Below, in pieces: positions 16,580 to 27,654 of a stretch of 64,000 bases of DNA (the first letter of the stretch is position 1; the number at the start of each line of letters is the position of its first letter). The stretch covers positions 62,001 through 126,000 of the forward strand of contig NZ_QFOB01000006.1 in the NCBI RefSeq assembly GCF_003248515.1. The letters run 5' to 3'. Made by a program: the position numbers and the translations under genes. A model generated the notes under the pieces. That model worked only from the letters and a program-made list of their open reading frames with translations, was not told the DNA's origin and searched no databases. Source of the DNA: Sphingomonas sp. (GTDB lineage: Bacteria > Pseudomonadota > Alphaproteobacteria > Sphingomonadales > Sphingomonadaceae).

Positions 16580-18826
16580 TCATTCTGCCGCGATCGGGCG
16601 CTCGGCCGGCGGAGCCCCCTCCCCGCCGGCGAGCGGCGCGAGCGCCGCGGGATCGAGGAGGAGGCGCACCACGGCACCCCCGCCCTCGCGGTCGGCGAAG
16701 CTCATCTGCCCCAGATGATCCTCGACGATCTTCTCGACGATCGCGAGGCCCAGGCCCGTGCCCTTTGCGCGCGTCGTCATATAAGGCTCGGTCAGCCGCT
16801 CGCGTTCCGCGGGCAGGCCGACGCCGTTGTCGGACACGGTGATCGAGAGGCGACCGTCGCCTGTCCGTTCGATCGACAGGCCGATCTCGCCGCCCGGCGC
16901 ATCGCCCAGCCTTCCCTCGATCGCCTCGGCCCCGTTCTTGACGATGTTGGTCAGCGCCTGGCCAAGCTGGCGGCGATCGCACACCAAGGTCGGCCCCGGA
17001 TGCGGCGCATCGAACGAGAAGCGGATGTTCGGGCGGGAAACCTCGGCCAGCAGCAACGTCTCGCGCACGATCTCCACGATCGGCTCCTCGGCGAAGCTGG
17101 GCTTGGGCATGCGGGCAAAGGCGGAGAATTCGTCGATCATGCGGCGGATATCGCCCACCTGCCGAACGATGGTGGAAACAAGCCGCTCGAACGTGCCGCT
17201 CTCGTCGACGATGTCGCGGCCATAGCGGCGCTGGAGACGCTCGGCGGCAAGCTGGATCGGGGTGAGCGGGTTCTTGATCTCGTGCGCGATCCGGCGGGCC
17301 ACGTCCGCCCAGGCGGCGCGCCGCTGATCCGAAAGCTGCTGGGTGATATCGTCGAAGGTCAGCACATGGGGCGCTTCCGGCGTATCGCCAACGCGGCCGA
17401 TCGTGACGGCGAGCGTGCGCAATTCTCCCCCGGCCGGAAGCTGGATCACCGCCTCGCGCTGGCCCGATGCCATCAGTGCCGCCAGTTCCGGCGCGATCTC
17501 GTCCAGCCGCGCGCCAATGGGGCTGCGCCCTTCGGCATGAAGCAGGTGGTTGGCGGAGGGATTGATGATCGTCACCAGCCCGTCCGCATCCACCGAGATC
17601 ACGCCTGCCGACACGCCCGAAAGCACCGCCTCCGTCAGCGCGCGTCGATTTTCCAGCGTGCTCGTCTGCTCCTGCAGGCGGCGCGTCATCCGGTTGAAGG
17701 CGGCGGCCAGCGTTCCAACCTCGTCATGGCTGGCGCTGAAGGAAACGCGCGCGGACAGATCGCCGCCGGCCACGCGCCGGGCCGCGCCAACGAGATCGCC
17801 GATCGGGCGCACCAGCCTGTCCGCCACGGTCAGCGCCACCCAGATCGCGATCGCCACGATCAGCAGCGATCCGGTGAACAGGGCCACATTGAAGCGGAAC
17901 TGCCACGTGCGCGAACGATCCAGCAGCTGCGTATAATCGTTGATCGCGCTGTTCGCCCTGCCCGCCTGCGCCAGCACCAGCGGATCGGCGTTGCGGGCCA
18001 CCCACAGATAGGTTCCGGTATTCTTGTCGAAGCGCAGCACCGATTCCAGCCTGTCGCGCAGCACGCGCGTGTGCGGCTGATCGTCCTGAAGGCTGGGCAG
18101 GATCGCGGGCGACAGGCGCTTCTCCAGCGCCATCTTGTCGAGATTGGCGCCCCAGATCAGCTGTTCGCTGCCATCCTTGGCGACACGGATCATCGCCGCC
18201 TGATCGAGCAGGCGATAGAAAACCTGACTGGCGAAATAGCTGTCCCAGCGCGGATCGTCCGGCCGGGCATCGTTAAGCGCGCGCAGAATGTCTCCCGCCA
18301 TCGCCACATTGTCGTCCGCCAGCCGCTTGCTGTGCTCGCTCACATAGGTTTGCGCCACCTTGTCGGCATTTTGCAGCACGATGCGCGCGCGATCCGAAAA
18401 CCAGAATTGCACGCCATATTGAAACAGCAGCGAGGCGAAGATCACCACCAGCAAAGTCGGCAACGCGGCGATCGCCGAAAAGAGCGCGACGAGCCGGACA
18501 TGGAGCTGGCCGCGCCCGCCAAGCGGGGACTGTTCCGCCCGCGCCCGCGCGATGCGCCGGGCAAGCAGCACCAGCAGGCCCATCGCGGGCACCAATGTGG
18601 CCACGAGCAGCAGCGCCACCACCACCGGCGTCAGCAGTTTCTGCGGTGCACCGGCATGGTTGAGCGTGGCATAGGCCACGCCCATCATCGCGAGCATCAG
18701 GAACAGCGTGCCCAGTTCGAACACGAGCCCCGCCTGCGGGCCTCGCATCCACAGCGCGAGCCGGCGCCGCCAGCGCGGCGCGCTCGTGCCGAACCGCTGG
18801 CCAAGCTGCGGGGCGGACGACTTCAT
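16580..18826 (-). CDS. ntrY: NtrY transmembrane sensor histidine kinase
   Basis: 748 aa from the ATG at 18826 (a GTG 39 bases upstream in frame is also possible). About four N-terminal transmembrane segments flank a periplasmic sensor region (roughly 125-300). HAMP follows (RPIGDLVGAARRVAGGDLSA), then a PAS domain (ALTEAVLSGVSAGVISVDADG), HisKA with the phospho-His in RRIAHEIKNPLTPIQLA, and HATPase_c with NIVKNGAEAIEG, DNGVGLP and KGTGLGLAIV. It is normal for NtrY. It partners NtrX immediately downstream. The signal is not evident from sequence. Confidence 0.94.
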   Translation of the reverse strand: MKSSAPQLGQRFGTSAPRWRRRLALWMRGPQAGLVFELGTLFLMLAMMGVAYATLNHAGAPQKLLTPVVVALLLVATLVPAMGLLVLLARRIARARAEQSPLGGRGQLHVRLVALFSAIAALPTLLVVIFASLLFQYGVQFWFSDRARIVLQNADKVAQTYVSEHSKRLADDNVAMAGDILRALNDARPDDPRWDSYFASQVFYRLLDQAAMIRVAKDGSEQLIWGANLDKMALEKRLSPAILPSLQDDQPHTRVLRDRLESVLRFDKNTGTYLWVARNADPLVLAQAGRANSAINDYTQLLDRSRTWQFRFNVALFTGSLLIVAIAIWVALTVADRLVRPIGDLVGAARRVAGGDLSARVSFSASHDEVGTLAAAFNRMTRRLQEQTSTLENRRALTEAVLSGVSAGVISVDADGLVTIINPSANHLLHAEGRSPIGARLDEIAPELAALMASGQREAVIQLPAGGELRTLAVTIGRVGDTPEAPHVLTFDDITQQLSDQRRAAWADVARRIAHEIKNPLTPIQLAAERLQRRYGRDIVDESGTFERLVSTIVRQVGDIRRMIDEFSAFARMPKPSFAEEPIVEIVRETLLLAEVSRPNIRFSFDAPHPGPTLVCDRRQLGQALTNIVKNGAEAIEGRLGDAPGGEIGLSIERTGDGRLSITVSDNGVGLPAERERLTEPYMTTRAKGTGLGLAIVEKIVEDHLGQMSFADREGGGAVVRLLLDPAALAPLAGGEGAPPAERPIAAE

Positions 18827-18926
18827 AGTGTCCGGGATACCACAGTGACGTGGCAGAGCAAACACAGCCGATCGCAGGCGCGATCGGTTCGTCGCAGGAT
18901 GCGGGACGGCCGCGCCGGAAAGCGCG

Positions 18927-20437
<1,511 letters not shown>

Positions 20438-20441
<4 letters not shown>

Positions 20442-21550
20442 TTTTTCCGTTCCGCTCTGGGCAACATCAGACGGAAGACGGTGCGCTCGGGCCGCCCCTC
20501 CCGCGCATATTCGACCATCCCGCCCTGATCGACGATCAGCTTCTGCACGAGCGCCAGCCCCAGCCCGCGTCCCGTGGGCTTGGACGTGACGAACGGATCG
20601 AACAGATGCTCGGCAATGTCGTGTGGCGGGCCAGGCCCGTCATCGCACACGCAGACCTCGATCGGCAGTTCGCGCCGGCCATGGCCATGATCGGTGAGCA
20701 TGCGGATGCCGTGGCGATAGGCCGTGGTGAGCGTGATTGTTCCGCCAAGAGGACCAAGTGCTTCGGAGGCATTCTTGATAAGATTGATAAGAACTTGCAC
20801 CAGCGAATCGCGATGCCCTAGCACTGCCGGCAATGACGGATCATAAACTTCGCGGATCTGGATCGTCGGCGGCGCGCCCTGGATGGCGACGGCACGGGCA
20901 TGTTCCAGAATGGCGTGGATATTCTGCGGCGCGCATTCCAGCGGGCGCGTATCGGTGAAATTCTCCATCCGATCGATCAGCGCGGCGACGCGATCCACCT
21001 CCTGCCGGATGAGCCGGGTGAGCGGGCGCGCCTCCTCATCGGCGCTCTCCTCCAGCAATTGGGCCGCGCCGCTGATGCCGGACAGCGGATTCTTGATTTC
21101 GTGCGCCAGCATCGCGGCTGCCCCGGCGGCCGTGCGGCTGCCTCCTTCCCGGCCGCTGCGTCGCGCGATCGGGCCGGCGGTGGGCTGCGGGTGGATGGTC
21201 ACGATCCGCCAGCCCGGTCGCTCCGGCCAGGGCGCGATCAGGAGATCCGCCTGCTGACGACCTCCCGGCAGCGCGATCTCCTGATCGTAAGCCGTCACCA
21301 TCGTACCGCTCGGCAGCGAATTCAGCGTGTGGCCGATCGCATCGACGATCATCATGCCAACGATCGCGGCGCGCGAAAGATTGAGCAGGGATTCGGCGGC
21401 GCCGTTGATTTCGTGGATGATCCCGTCCGCATCGATCACGATCAGCGGCGTGGGCAGCGCCGCCAGCAATTCTTCCGAGGGCACGGGTTTCCTCCGGTCG
21501 ACCGCCGGCCGACCGAAAACGGGGCTCAGGCCGCCGCGCGGCACGTCCAC
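20438..21550 (-). CDS. ntrB: Nitrogen-regulation sensor kinase NtrB
   Basis: 370 aa, soluble with no membrane segments. PAS domain (about 25-110, LPTPLIVIDADGIIHEING), HisKA with phospho-His in LAHEIKNPLSGISGAAQLLEES, and HATPase with NLIKNASEALG, DDGPGPP and GRGLGLALVQK. It phosphorylates and dephosphorylates NtrC in response to PII. The start lies 25 bases inside the 3' end of dusB, the classic alphaproteobacterial nifR3-ntrB-ntrC arrangement, so transcription probably starts before dusB. Confidence 0.95.
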
Positions 21551-22524
21551 GGGGCGTAGAATTCCGAAAGCATGGAAAGAACGGTCGCGGGATCGGGTAT
21601 CTGGTTCACGCGATTGCGGAACTCCGCCGAGCCTGGCAGGCCCTTGGTATACCAGCCCAGATGCTTGCGGGCCATGTTGACGCCCACATCATGGCCATAG
21701 AGATCCAGCATCGCCTGATAATGGCCGGTAATGACCTGATATTGCTGGTCGATCGAGGGATCGGGGCGATGCTCGCCCGTTTCCAGCCAGCGCATCACCT
21801 GAGCGAGCAGCCAGGGGCGGCCATAGCTGCCGCGGCCGATCATCAGGCCATCGGCGCCGGAAAGCTCCAGCGCACGATCCGCATCCTCGATCGAGCAGAT
21901 GTCGCCGTTAACGATGACGGGAACGGCCACCGCATCCTTCACCTTGCGGACGAAGGCCCAGTCGGCGCTGCCCTTGTACATCTGGCAGCGCGTGCGCCCG
22001 TGCACCGTGATCATGCGGATGCCGAGATCCTCCGCCATGCGCGCGAATTCCGGAGCGTTGAGGCTCTGATGATCCCAGCCCATGCGCATCTTGAGCGTCA
22101 CGGGCACGTCCACGGCCTTCACGCACGCCTCGATGATCGCGCGCGCCAGTTCCGGTTCGCGCATCAGCGCCGAACCCGCATCGCCATTCACAACCTTGCG
22201 GACCGGGCAGCCCATGTTGATGTCGACGATCGCGGCGCCCTTGTCGGCGGAAAGCTTCGCCGCCTCGCCCATCTCATAGGGCGTGCAGCCGACGAGCTGC
22301 ATCGATACCGGCTCCTCGATCGCATCCCACATCGCTTTTTGCAGCGATTGGCGCGTCTCGCGGATCGCGGCCTGGCTGGCGATCATCTCGGTGACGTTGA
22401 GGCCCGAGCCGAAGCTGCGAACGATGCGGCGGAACGGAAGATCGGAGACGCCGGTCATCGGCGCCAGAATCACCGGCGTTTCGATGCGGACATTGCCGAT
22501 CTGGATGGGCTTCAGACGAGACAC
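21526..22524 (-). CDS. dusB: tRNA-dihydrouridine synthase B (NifR3 family)
   Basis: 332 aa. FMN-dependent reduction of uridines in the tRNA D-loop. A TIM barrel with LAPMTGVSDLPFRR at the N-terminus and the catalytic Cys in VDINMGCPVRKV, then K/R-rich MRMGW and GNGDI-like VNGDI, and GLMIGRG for FMN phosphate binding. It is the first gene of the dusB-ntrBC unit and diverges from ispDF across 128 bases, where no clear promoter motif was found. Confidence 0.95.
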   Translation of the reverse strand: MSRLKPIQIGNVRIETPVILAPMTGVSDLPFRRIVRSFGSGLNVTEMIASQAAIRETRQSLQKAMWDAIEEPVSMQLVGCTPYEMGEAAKLSADKGAAIVDINMGCPVRKVVNGDAGSALMREPELARAIIEACVKAVDVPVTLKMRMGWDHQSLNAPEFARMAEDLGIRMITVHGRTRCQMYKGSADWAFVRKVKDAVAVPVIVNGDICSIEDADRALELSGADGLMIGRGSYGRPWLLAQVMRWLETGEHRPDPSIDQQYQVITGHYQAMLDLYGHDVGVNMARKHLGWYTKGLPGSAEFRNRVNQIPDPATVLSMLSEFYAPWTCRAAA

Positions 22525-22652
22525 GATTCGCTAGTGCACCATTTCCATTGCCCAAAAAAGAGGCAGGTGACCACAAATCGCGCTGGTGTGTCCAAGATGT
22601 GCCATGCGATCGGGCATTCTCTTTCGTGCCGGCTCGCGATAGGGGCCGCGCG

Positions 22653-23810
22653 ATGGCCGACCATGTGACCGCCCTGATCGTCGCCGCCGGCCAGGGCACC
22701 CGCTCTGGCCCCGGCCAACCCAAACAATATCGCAGGATCGCCGGGAAGGCGGTGCTCGCTCACGCGATCGACGCGCTGGCGAACCATCCCGCCATCCACG
22801 CCGTGCAGGTCGTGATCGCGCCGGGCCAGGAGGATGTCTATCGTGCCGCGATCGGCGAACGCCGCTTGCCCCCGCCTGTTATCGGCGGAGAGACACGGCG
22901 GGAATCGGTTGCCAACGGCCTGCGCGCTATCGGCGGCGGCCGGGTTCTGATCCACGATGCGGCGCGCCCGTTCGTGCCGGCGGATGTGGTGGATCGCCTG
23001 CTGGCCGCGCTGGACGGGCATGACGGCGCCGTGCCCGTGCTCCCGGTGGTGGATACGATCGTGCGCGTGGCCGATTCCCTGGGCGATGTCGTCCCGCGTG
23101 ATCCGCTGCGCCGCGTGCAAACCCCGCAGGCCTTTCGCCATGATGCCATACGTGCCGCCCATGCCGCCTGGCCTGAAGGGCGGGAGGCCACGGACGATGC
23201 CCAGATGCTGCGCGCGATCGGGCGAAATGTCGCGATCGTCGAAGGAGCCGCCATGCTCGAAAAACTGACCTTTCCCTCCGATTTTGAAGCAGCCGAACGC
23301 AGGCTGGCGGATCGCCTCGTCTCCCGCACCGCGCTCGGCTTCGACGTGCACGGCTTCGCTCCGGGCAACAGCCTGTGGCTCGGCGGGATCGAGATCCCCC
23401 ACACGCGCGGGCTGGCCGGCCATTCCGACGCGGATGTCGCTTTGCACGCGCTGACCGATGCGCTGCTCGGCACGATCGGCGCCGGAGACATCGGCACGCA
23501 TTTCCCGCCATCCGATCCGCAGTGGCGTGGCGCGGCCTCGTGGCGCTTCCTGGATCATGCGCGCAAGCTGGTGGAAGATGCCGGCGGGCGGATCGATCAT
23601 GTCGACCTGACGATTATCTGCGAGGAACCGAAGGTGGGGCCGTATCGTCCGGCCATCCGGACCCGTATCGCTGAGATCCTGGGCATCGGCGAAGGAAAGG
23701 TGAGCGTGAAGGCGACGACGACGGAGAGACTGGGCTTCACCGGGCGACGCGAGGGCATTGCCGCGCAGGCGGCGGCCACGGTTCGCGTGCCGGACGGGGA
23801 CGAAGCATGA
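22653..23810 (+). CDS. ispDF: Bifunctional IspDF of the MEP isoprenoid pathway
   Basis: 385 aa fusion. Residues 1-220 are IspD (2-C-methyl-D-erythritol 4-phosphate cytidylyltransferase) with the nucleotide-binding AAGQGTRSGPGQPKQY. Residues about 225-385 are IspF (MECDP synthase) with the metal site in GFDVHGF, GHSDADVALHALTDALLG and KATTTERLGFTGR. The IspE step between them is encoded elsewhere. The ATG at 22653 gives MADHVTALIVAAG; the longer open frame upstream is not supported. Its stop overlaps the next gene (ATGA). Confidence 0.96.
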   Translation: MADHVTALIVAAGQGTRSGPGQPKQYRRIAGKAVLAHAIDALANHPAIHAVQVVIAPGQEDVYRAAIGERRLPPPVIGGETRRESVANGLRAIGGGRVLIHDAARPFVPADVVDRLLAALDGHDGAVPVLPVVDTIVRVADSLGDVVPRDPLRRVQTPQAFRHDAIRAAHAAWPEGREATDDAQMLRAIGRNVAIVEGAAMLEKLTFPSDFEAAERRLADRLVSRTALGFDVHGFAPGNSLWLGGIEIPHTRGLAGHSDADVALHALTDALLGTIGAGDIGTHFPPSDPQWRGAASWRFLDHARKLVEDAGGRIDHVDLTIICEEPKVGPYRPAIRTRIAEILGIGEGKVSVKATTTERLGFTGRREGIAAQAAATVRVPDGDEA

Positions 23811-24337
23811 AGCGGCTCGCGCTGGCTGCCGCGGCGCTCGCCATGCCGGCGGCGACATCGGCGCAGGGCCTGCGCTGCATGCCGCAGGAACAGGCGGCAT
23901 CGCTCGTCACTTTCGCGCTGCCCTCCCTGGTCCAGGGCCTTGCCCAGCGCTGCGGGCCGGAACTTCCGCGCACCGCCTATCTGCCGGCCAATGCCGATGC
24001 GCTGGCCGATCGCTATCGGCCGGATGCGGCGGCGGCGTGGCCTTCGGCACGCACGGCCATCGCCGGCATCTTCACGCAGGTTCTGGGGCAGGAAATGCCG
24101 CCGGAAATGAACAGTGATCTCGTGCGTCAGCTGGCCGAGCCGCTGCTGGGCAATCTGCTCGCCAAGCGCATCAGCACCAGCGATTGTGCCGCCGCGGACA
24201 CCGCCATTTCGGCGGCGGCGGCCCTGCCGGGGCGTAACGTCGGCCGGCTTGCGATCGTGGCGATCATGTTGGCCGACAGAAAAGACAAGGGGATAGCGGG
24301 CGTGCTTCACATCTGTCGGCCGGAGATCCGGCCTTGA
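23807..24337 (+). CDS. Secreted hypothetical protein in the ispDF-cinA operon
   Basis: 176 aa. The ATG overlaps the ispDF stop. A signal peptide is evident (MKRLALAAAALAMPAATSAQ, cleavage after about residue 20). The mature part is helical and has four Cys (LRCMPQ, QRCGPE, TSDCAA, HICRPE), which could form two disulfides in the periplasm. No recognised family. It is flanked with overlapping codons on both sides, so it is certainly translated with ispDF and cinA, though a functional link to isoprenoid synthesis is not evident. Confidence 0.75.
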   Translation: MKRLALAAAALAMPAATSAQGLRCMPQEQAASLVTFALPSLVQGLAQRCGPELPRTAYLPANADALADRYRPDAAAAWPSARTAIAGIFTQVLGQEMPPEMNSDLVRQLAEPLLGNLLAKRISTSDCAAADTAISAAAALPGRNVGRLAIVAIMLADRKDKGIAGVLHICRPEIRP

Positions 24338-24858
24338 CCGAGTCTCTTCTGCCAGCCGAGCTGACAAAGCTCGCGCGGCGCGTGATCGATGAAAATCGCG
24401 CCGCGGGCCGGCGGATCGCCGTCGCGGAGAGTTGCACGGGGGGCCTGGTCAGCGCCGCCCTCACCGAGATACCGGGATCGTCCGATGTCTTCGTGGCCGG
24501 GATCGTCACCTATGCCGACGAAGCCAAGATGAACCTGCTTGCCGTGGCGCAGGATGTGCTCGAAACGTTCGGCGCCGTCAGCCTCGCCACCGCCTGGGCG
24601 ATGGCGAATGGCGCCGTTGAGAAGACGGGCGCCGACCTGTCCGTTTCGATCACCGGCATTGCCGGGCCGGGCGGCGGCAGCGAGCGCAAGCCTGTCGGCA
24701 CGGTCGTCTTCGCCCGCTGCATCGCCGGCGAGGATCCGGAGAAAGCGAAGGTCGATCAGCGCGCTTTCGGCGATCTTGGCCGATCGGGCATCCGCCTTCA
24801 GGCGGCGCTGTGCGCGCTGGAACTGCTGCTGCCGGACGCGCCGGCCGAGCCCGTATAA
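24334..24858 (+). CDS. pncC: CinA-family protein (nicotinamide-nucleotide amidohydrolase, PncC type)
   Basis: 174 aa, only the C-terminal CinA domain. It deamidates NMN to nicotinate mononucleotide in NAD salvage; that role is known for E. coli PncC and inferred here. It has the signature AESCTGGLVSAALT with the probable Ser/Thr active site, then GIVTYADEAK, and SITGIAGPGGGSERKPVGTV. The TTG start overlaps the preceding stop (TTGA). Its last 61 bases overlap the 3' end of the convergent SRPBCC gene, so the two C-termini share DNA. Confidence 0.88.
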   Translation: MTESLLPAELTKLARRVIDENRAAGRRIAVAESCTGGLVSAALTEIPGSSDVFVAGIVTYADEAKMNLLAVAQDVLETFGAVSLATAWAMANGAVEKTGADLSVSITGIAGPGGGSERKPVGTVVFARCIAGEDPEKAKVDQRAFGDLGRSGIRLQAALCALELLLPDAPAEPV

Positions 24859-25280
24859 AGAACGGCGGCGCGTTCCTCGAACGCGCCGATCATCCTGCGC
24901 AGCGCGCGATCGAACACCTGGCCCGCCAGCGCCTCGAACATGCGGCTGCGGAAGGCAAAATCCACCGCGAAATCGACGAGGCAGCCGCCCTTCCCATCCG
25001 GACGGAACGCCCAGTCGTTGGTGAGATGTGAGAGCGGGCCATCGAGATAGTCGACGTGGATGCGCCCCGGCCGCTCCTTCGTGACGCGTGACGTGAATTT
25101 CTCGCGCAGCGCCTTGAAGCCGACGAGCAGGTCCGCGACCATCTCCGTCTCGCTGTTCGATTTCACGCGGACGCCGACCACCCAGGGCAGAAATTCGCCG
25201 TAGCGGGCCACGTCCGCCACCAGATCGAACATCTCTTCAGGCGCGTAGGGAAGCGCGCGCGTTTCGCTATGCTTGGGCAA
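24798..25280 (-). CDS. COQ10/RatA-type polyketide cyclase-like (START fold) protein
   Basis: 160 aa. SRPBCC/START-fold protein with the family N-terminus (ALPYAPEEMFDLVADVARYGEFLPWV), a mid-region (TSRVTKERPGRIHVDYLDGP) and a C-terminal helix (FDRALRRMIGAFEERA). Homologues are the coenzyme Q-binding protein COQ10 and the mis-named RatA toxin. A role as a lipid/quinone carrier is more plausible here than a toxin. The Ser-rich tail (about residues 150-157) is unusual and corresponds to the region antisense to cinA. lipA lies 33 bases upstream on the same strand. Confidence 0.88.
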   Translation of the reverse strand: MPKHSETRALPYAPEEMFDLVADVARYGEFLPWVVGVRVKSNSETEMVADLLVGFKALREKFTSRVTKERPGRIHVDYLDGPLSHLTNDWAFRPDGKGGCLVDFAVDFAFRSRMFEALAGQVFDRALRRMIGAFEERAAVLYTGSAGASGSSSSSAHSAA

Positions 25281-25313
25281 GCTTCACTCCTCCCCGATAT
25301 ACGGGGGAACGGA

Positions 25314-26240
25314 TCAAGGACGCGCCTTCGCCAGTTGCGCCTCGCGCGCCGCCTTCATCTTCGCGAAATCGTCGCCCGCATGATAGCTGGAACGGGTGAG
25401 CGGGCTGGCCGCCACGAGCAGGAAGCCCTTGGCGCGCGCGATCGCGGCATAAGCCTCGAACGCCTTGGGCGTGGTGAATTCCTGCACCTTCGCATGCTTG
25501 GGCGTGGGCTGGAGATACTGGCCCATCGTCAGGAAATCGATTCCGGCGGAACGCATGTCGTCCATCACCTGATGGACTTCCAGCCTCTCCTCCCCCAGGC
25601 CCGTCATCAGGCCGGATTTGGTGAAGATCGAGGGATCGAGCTTCTTCACGCTCTCCAGCAGGCGCAGCGACGCATAATAGCGCGCGCCCGGACGGATCGT
25701 GGGATAGAGCCTCGGCACCGTCTCCAGATTGTGATTGTAGACATCGGGCCGCGCCGCGACGATCGCTTCGACGGCGGCTTCCGCCTTGTTGCGGAAATCG
25801 GGGGTCAGGATCTCGATCGTCGTCGACGGCGCGGACCGGCGGATCGCCTCGATCACCTTCACGAATTGCGAGGCGCCGCCATCCTTCAGATCGTCGCGAT
25901 CGACCGAGGTGATGACGATATGCTCGAGCCCCAGTTCACCGGCCGCATCGGCCACGTGCTGCGGTTCCAGCGGATCGACGGGGCGTGGCATGCCGGTCTT
26001 GACGTTGCAGAAGGCGCAGGCCCGCGTGCAGACATCGCCCAGGATCATCACCGTCGCGTGCTTCTTCGTCCAGCATTCGCCGATATTCGGGCAGGCCGCT
26101 TCTTCGCACACGGTGTTGAGGTTCAGGCGGCGCATCATCGCGCGCGTATCCGAAAAGCCCTTGCTGGTAGGGGCCTTGACCCGGATCCAGTCGGGCTTGC
26201 GGGTGCGGATCAACGGCGTGGCGGGAAGCGGCTCGGTCAT
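25314..26240 (-). CDS. lipA: Lipoyl synthase
   Basis: 308 aa. A radical-SAM enzyme that inserts two sulfurs into protein-bound octanoyl groups. Both iron-sulfur cluster motifs are seen: the auxiliary cluster CEEAACPNIGEC and the radical-SAM CxxxCxxC (CTRACAFC). A C-terminal Ser ligand (SPLTRSSYHAGDDF) is also present. The ATG at 26240 gives MTEPLPATPLIRTRKPDWI; the upstream in-frame extension overlaps the divergent carbonic anhydrase gene and is rejected. It is probably co-transcribed with the START-fold gene. Confidence 0.96.
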   Translation of the reverse strand: MTEPLPATPLIRTRKPDWIRVKAPTSKGFSDTRAMMRRLNLNTVCEEAACPNIGECWTKKHATVMILGDVCTRACAFCNVKTGMPRPVDPLEPQHVADAAGELGLEHIVITSVDRDDLKDGGASQFVKVIEAIRRSAPSTTIEILTPDFRNKAEAAVEAIVAARPDVYNHNLETVPRLYPTIRPGARYYASLRLLESVKKLDPSIFTKSGLMTGLGEERLEVHQVMDDMRSAGIDFLTMGQYLQPTPKHAKVQEFTTPKAFEAYAAIARAKGFLLVAASPLTRSSYHAGDDFAKMKAAREAQLAKARP

Positions 26241-26305
26241 GGGCCCCAGATAGCGCTGGATGCCCGCGCTTGCCACCCCCGCCCCTGCCGTTCTACGCCA
26301 GTAAC

Positions 26306-26956
26306 ATGACACAGGAATCCATCGATTTCGAACGGCTGCTGGCCGGTTATCGCCGCTTTCGGGCAGGAGACTGGGCCAACGAGCGTGCCCGCTGGGCCGA
26401 ACTGGCCGAGGGGCAGAGCCCCAAGGTGATGATCATCGCCTGTTCGGACAGCCGAGTCGATCCGACGGTGATCTTCGATACGGCCCCCGGCGAGATGTTC
26501 GTCGTGCGCAACGTCGCCAATCTGGTGCCCCCGTTCGAAACGGATGGCAGCCGCCACGGCGTCTCGGCCGCGCTGGAATTCGCGCTCAATCAACTGAAAG
26601 TGCCCGAAATTGTGGTGCTGGGCCACGGCGCCTGCGGTGGCGTGGGGGCGGCGCTGTCGCGGGCTTTCGCCGGGAAGGCCAATGGCGAGGGCGGCTTCAT
26701 CGCGCACTGGGTCGATCTTCTGGATGAGGCACGCGATCGCGTCGTGGCCGAGCATGGCACCGGCGCAGAGGCGGTTCACGCGCTGGAACTGGAAGGCGTG
26801 AAGGTGAGCCTCGCCAATCTGCGCACCTTCCCTGGAGTCGCCGAACGCGAGGCCGCCGGCGATCTCACGCTGCACGGCGCCTATTTCGCGATTGCCGATG
26901 GCAAGCTGCATCTGCTGGACGAGGCATCGGGGATCTTCTCGCCAGCTTCCGCCTGA
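26306..26956 (+). CDS. Beta-class carbonic anhydrase
   Basis: 216 aa. Interconverts CO2 and bicarbonate. Zinc ligands and catalytic residues are C46-S-D48-S-R50 and H107-G-A-C110, matching the beta-class CxDxR...HxxC pattern. PGEMFVVRNVANLVPP between them is also typical. The ATG at 26306 (MTQESIDFERLL) is used; the frame is open for 36 bases upstream, but that part is Pro-rich and lies in the 65-bp gap to the divergent lipA start. Confidence 0.95.
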   Translation: MTQESIDFERLLAGYRRFRAGDWANERARWAELAEGQSPKVMIIACSDSRVDPTVIFDTAPGEMFVVRNVANLVPPFETDGSRHGVSAALEFALNQLKVPEIVVLGHGACGGVGAALSRAFAGKANGEGGFIAHWVDLLDEARDRVVAEHGTGAEAVHALELEGVKVSLANLRTFPGVAEREAAGDLTLHGAYFAIADGKLHLLDEASGIFSPASA

Positions 26957-27041
26957 CCGCCCCCTCGAAGGCCTCCCTCCGGAACAGGGCCATGCGGGCA
27001 GGCGTTTGCGCTGCCGCACATATATGTTTCGGAGAGTAGAG

Positions 27042-27485
27042 ATGCGTACCAAGCTGATCGCCGCCGTTCTGGCCGGAGTGGCGCTGCTGACACCGGCGAT
27101 CGCGCAGACGGCCGATCCTCATGCAGCGCATCAGGAACTGGCCCAGGATCGCGGCTACGACAAACCCACCGCGCGGGCGGATGCCGTGAATGCGAAGGAA
27201 GGTCCCGTTACCGACGCCCTCAATGCGCGGGCCGGGGCGTCGGCCTCGGCGACGGCGGCGACCAGCGAGGCGGATCGGGCGCAATATGATCTCGATCGTC
27301 AGGCCTATCTGGAAGCCCTCGTGCGCCACGATGCGGCCGTCGATCGCACGGATGCCCGCTATATGCGCCAGCAGCGCGCCTATGCGGATGCCATGTCGGT
27401 GTGGCGCATCCAGGTGCAGGCCTGCAAGAAAGGCCATCAGCGCGCCTGCGACATGCCGCCGCCCAACGTCTCGGATTATTACTGA
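27042..27485 (+). CDS. Secreted hypothetical protein, Ala/Asp-rich
   Basis: 147 aa. Signal peptide MRTKLIAAVLAGVALLTPAIA, cleaved after about residue 21. The mature protein has an early HAAHQE segment and a long helical stretch (SEADRAQYDLDRQAYLEALVRHDAAVDRTDARYMRQ would form a coiled coil or amphipathic helix). Two Cys near the end (QACKKGHQRACDMPPP) could pair. GGAGAG lies just upstream of the ATG. No family recognised. Probably periplasmic. A strong hairpin follows the stop. Confidence 0.65.
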   Translation: MRTKLIAAVLAGVALLTPAIAQTADPHAAHQELAQDRGYDKPTARADAVNAKEGPVTDALNARAGASASATAATSEADRAQYDLDRQAYLEALVRHDAAVDRTDARYMRQQRAYADAMSVWRIQVQACKKGHQRACDMPPPNVSDYY

Positions 27486-27495
27486 CGAAAGATTG

Positions 27496-27525
27496 GATGA
27501 GCGGGCGCGCGGGCGCCCACTCATC
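27496..27525 (+). terminator. Hairpin after the secreted hypothetical gene
   Basis: GATGAG-C-GGGCGC, a GCGG loop, then GCGCCC-A-CTCATC: a 13-bp stem with one C/A mismatch, starting 10 bases after the stop codon. It is GC-rich at the tip and followed by CCCCTT rather than a clean T run. It is a plausible terminator or 3'-end stabiliser. Confidence 0.5.
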
Positions 27526-27654
27526 CCCTTCGCGTAGCTTCCGCCAGTCGAAGACCCGGTCATGGCCCGATGCTCCGTCAGATCGTGCAGGAGGATAAGA
27601 GGCCGGCCCGCGTGTGACACGCGATCGACTGGATCCGGCGCCATTAGGATCAGC

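Noticed and set aside
24798..25280. RatA toxin of a toxin-antitoxin pair
   Set aside because: The RatA name is a historic mislabel of the START-fold COQ10-like family; no antitoxin neighbour exists and the partner is lipA.
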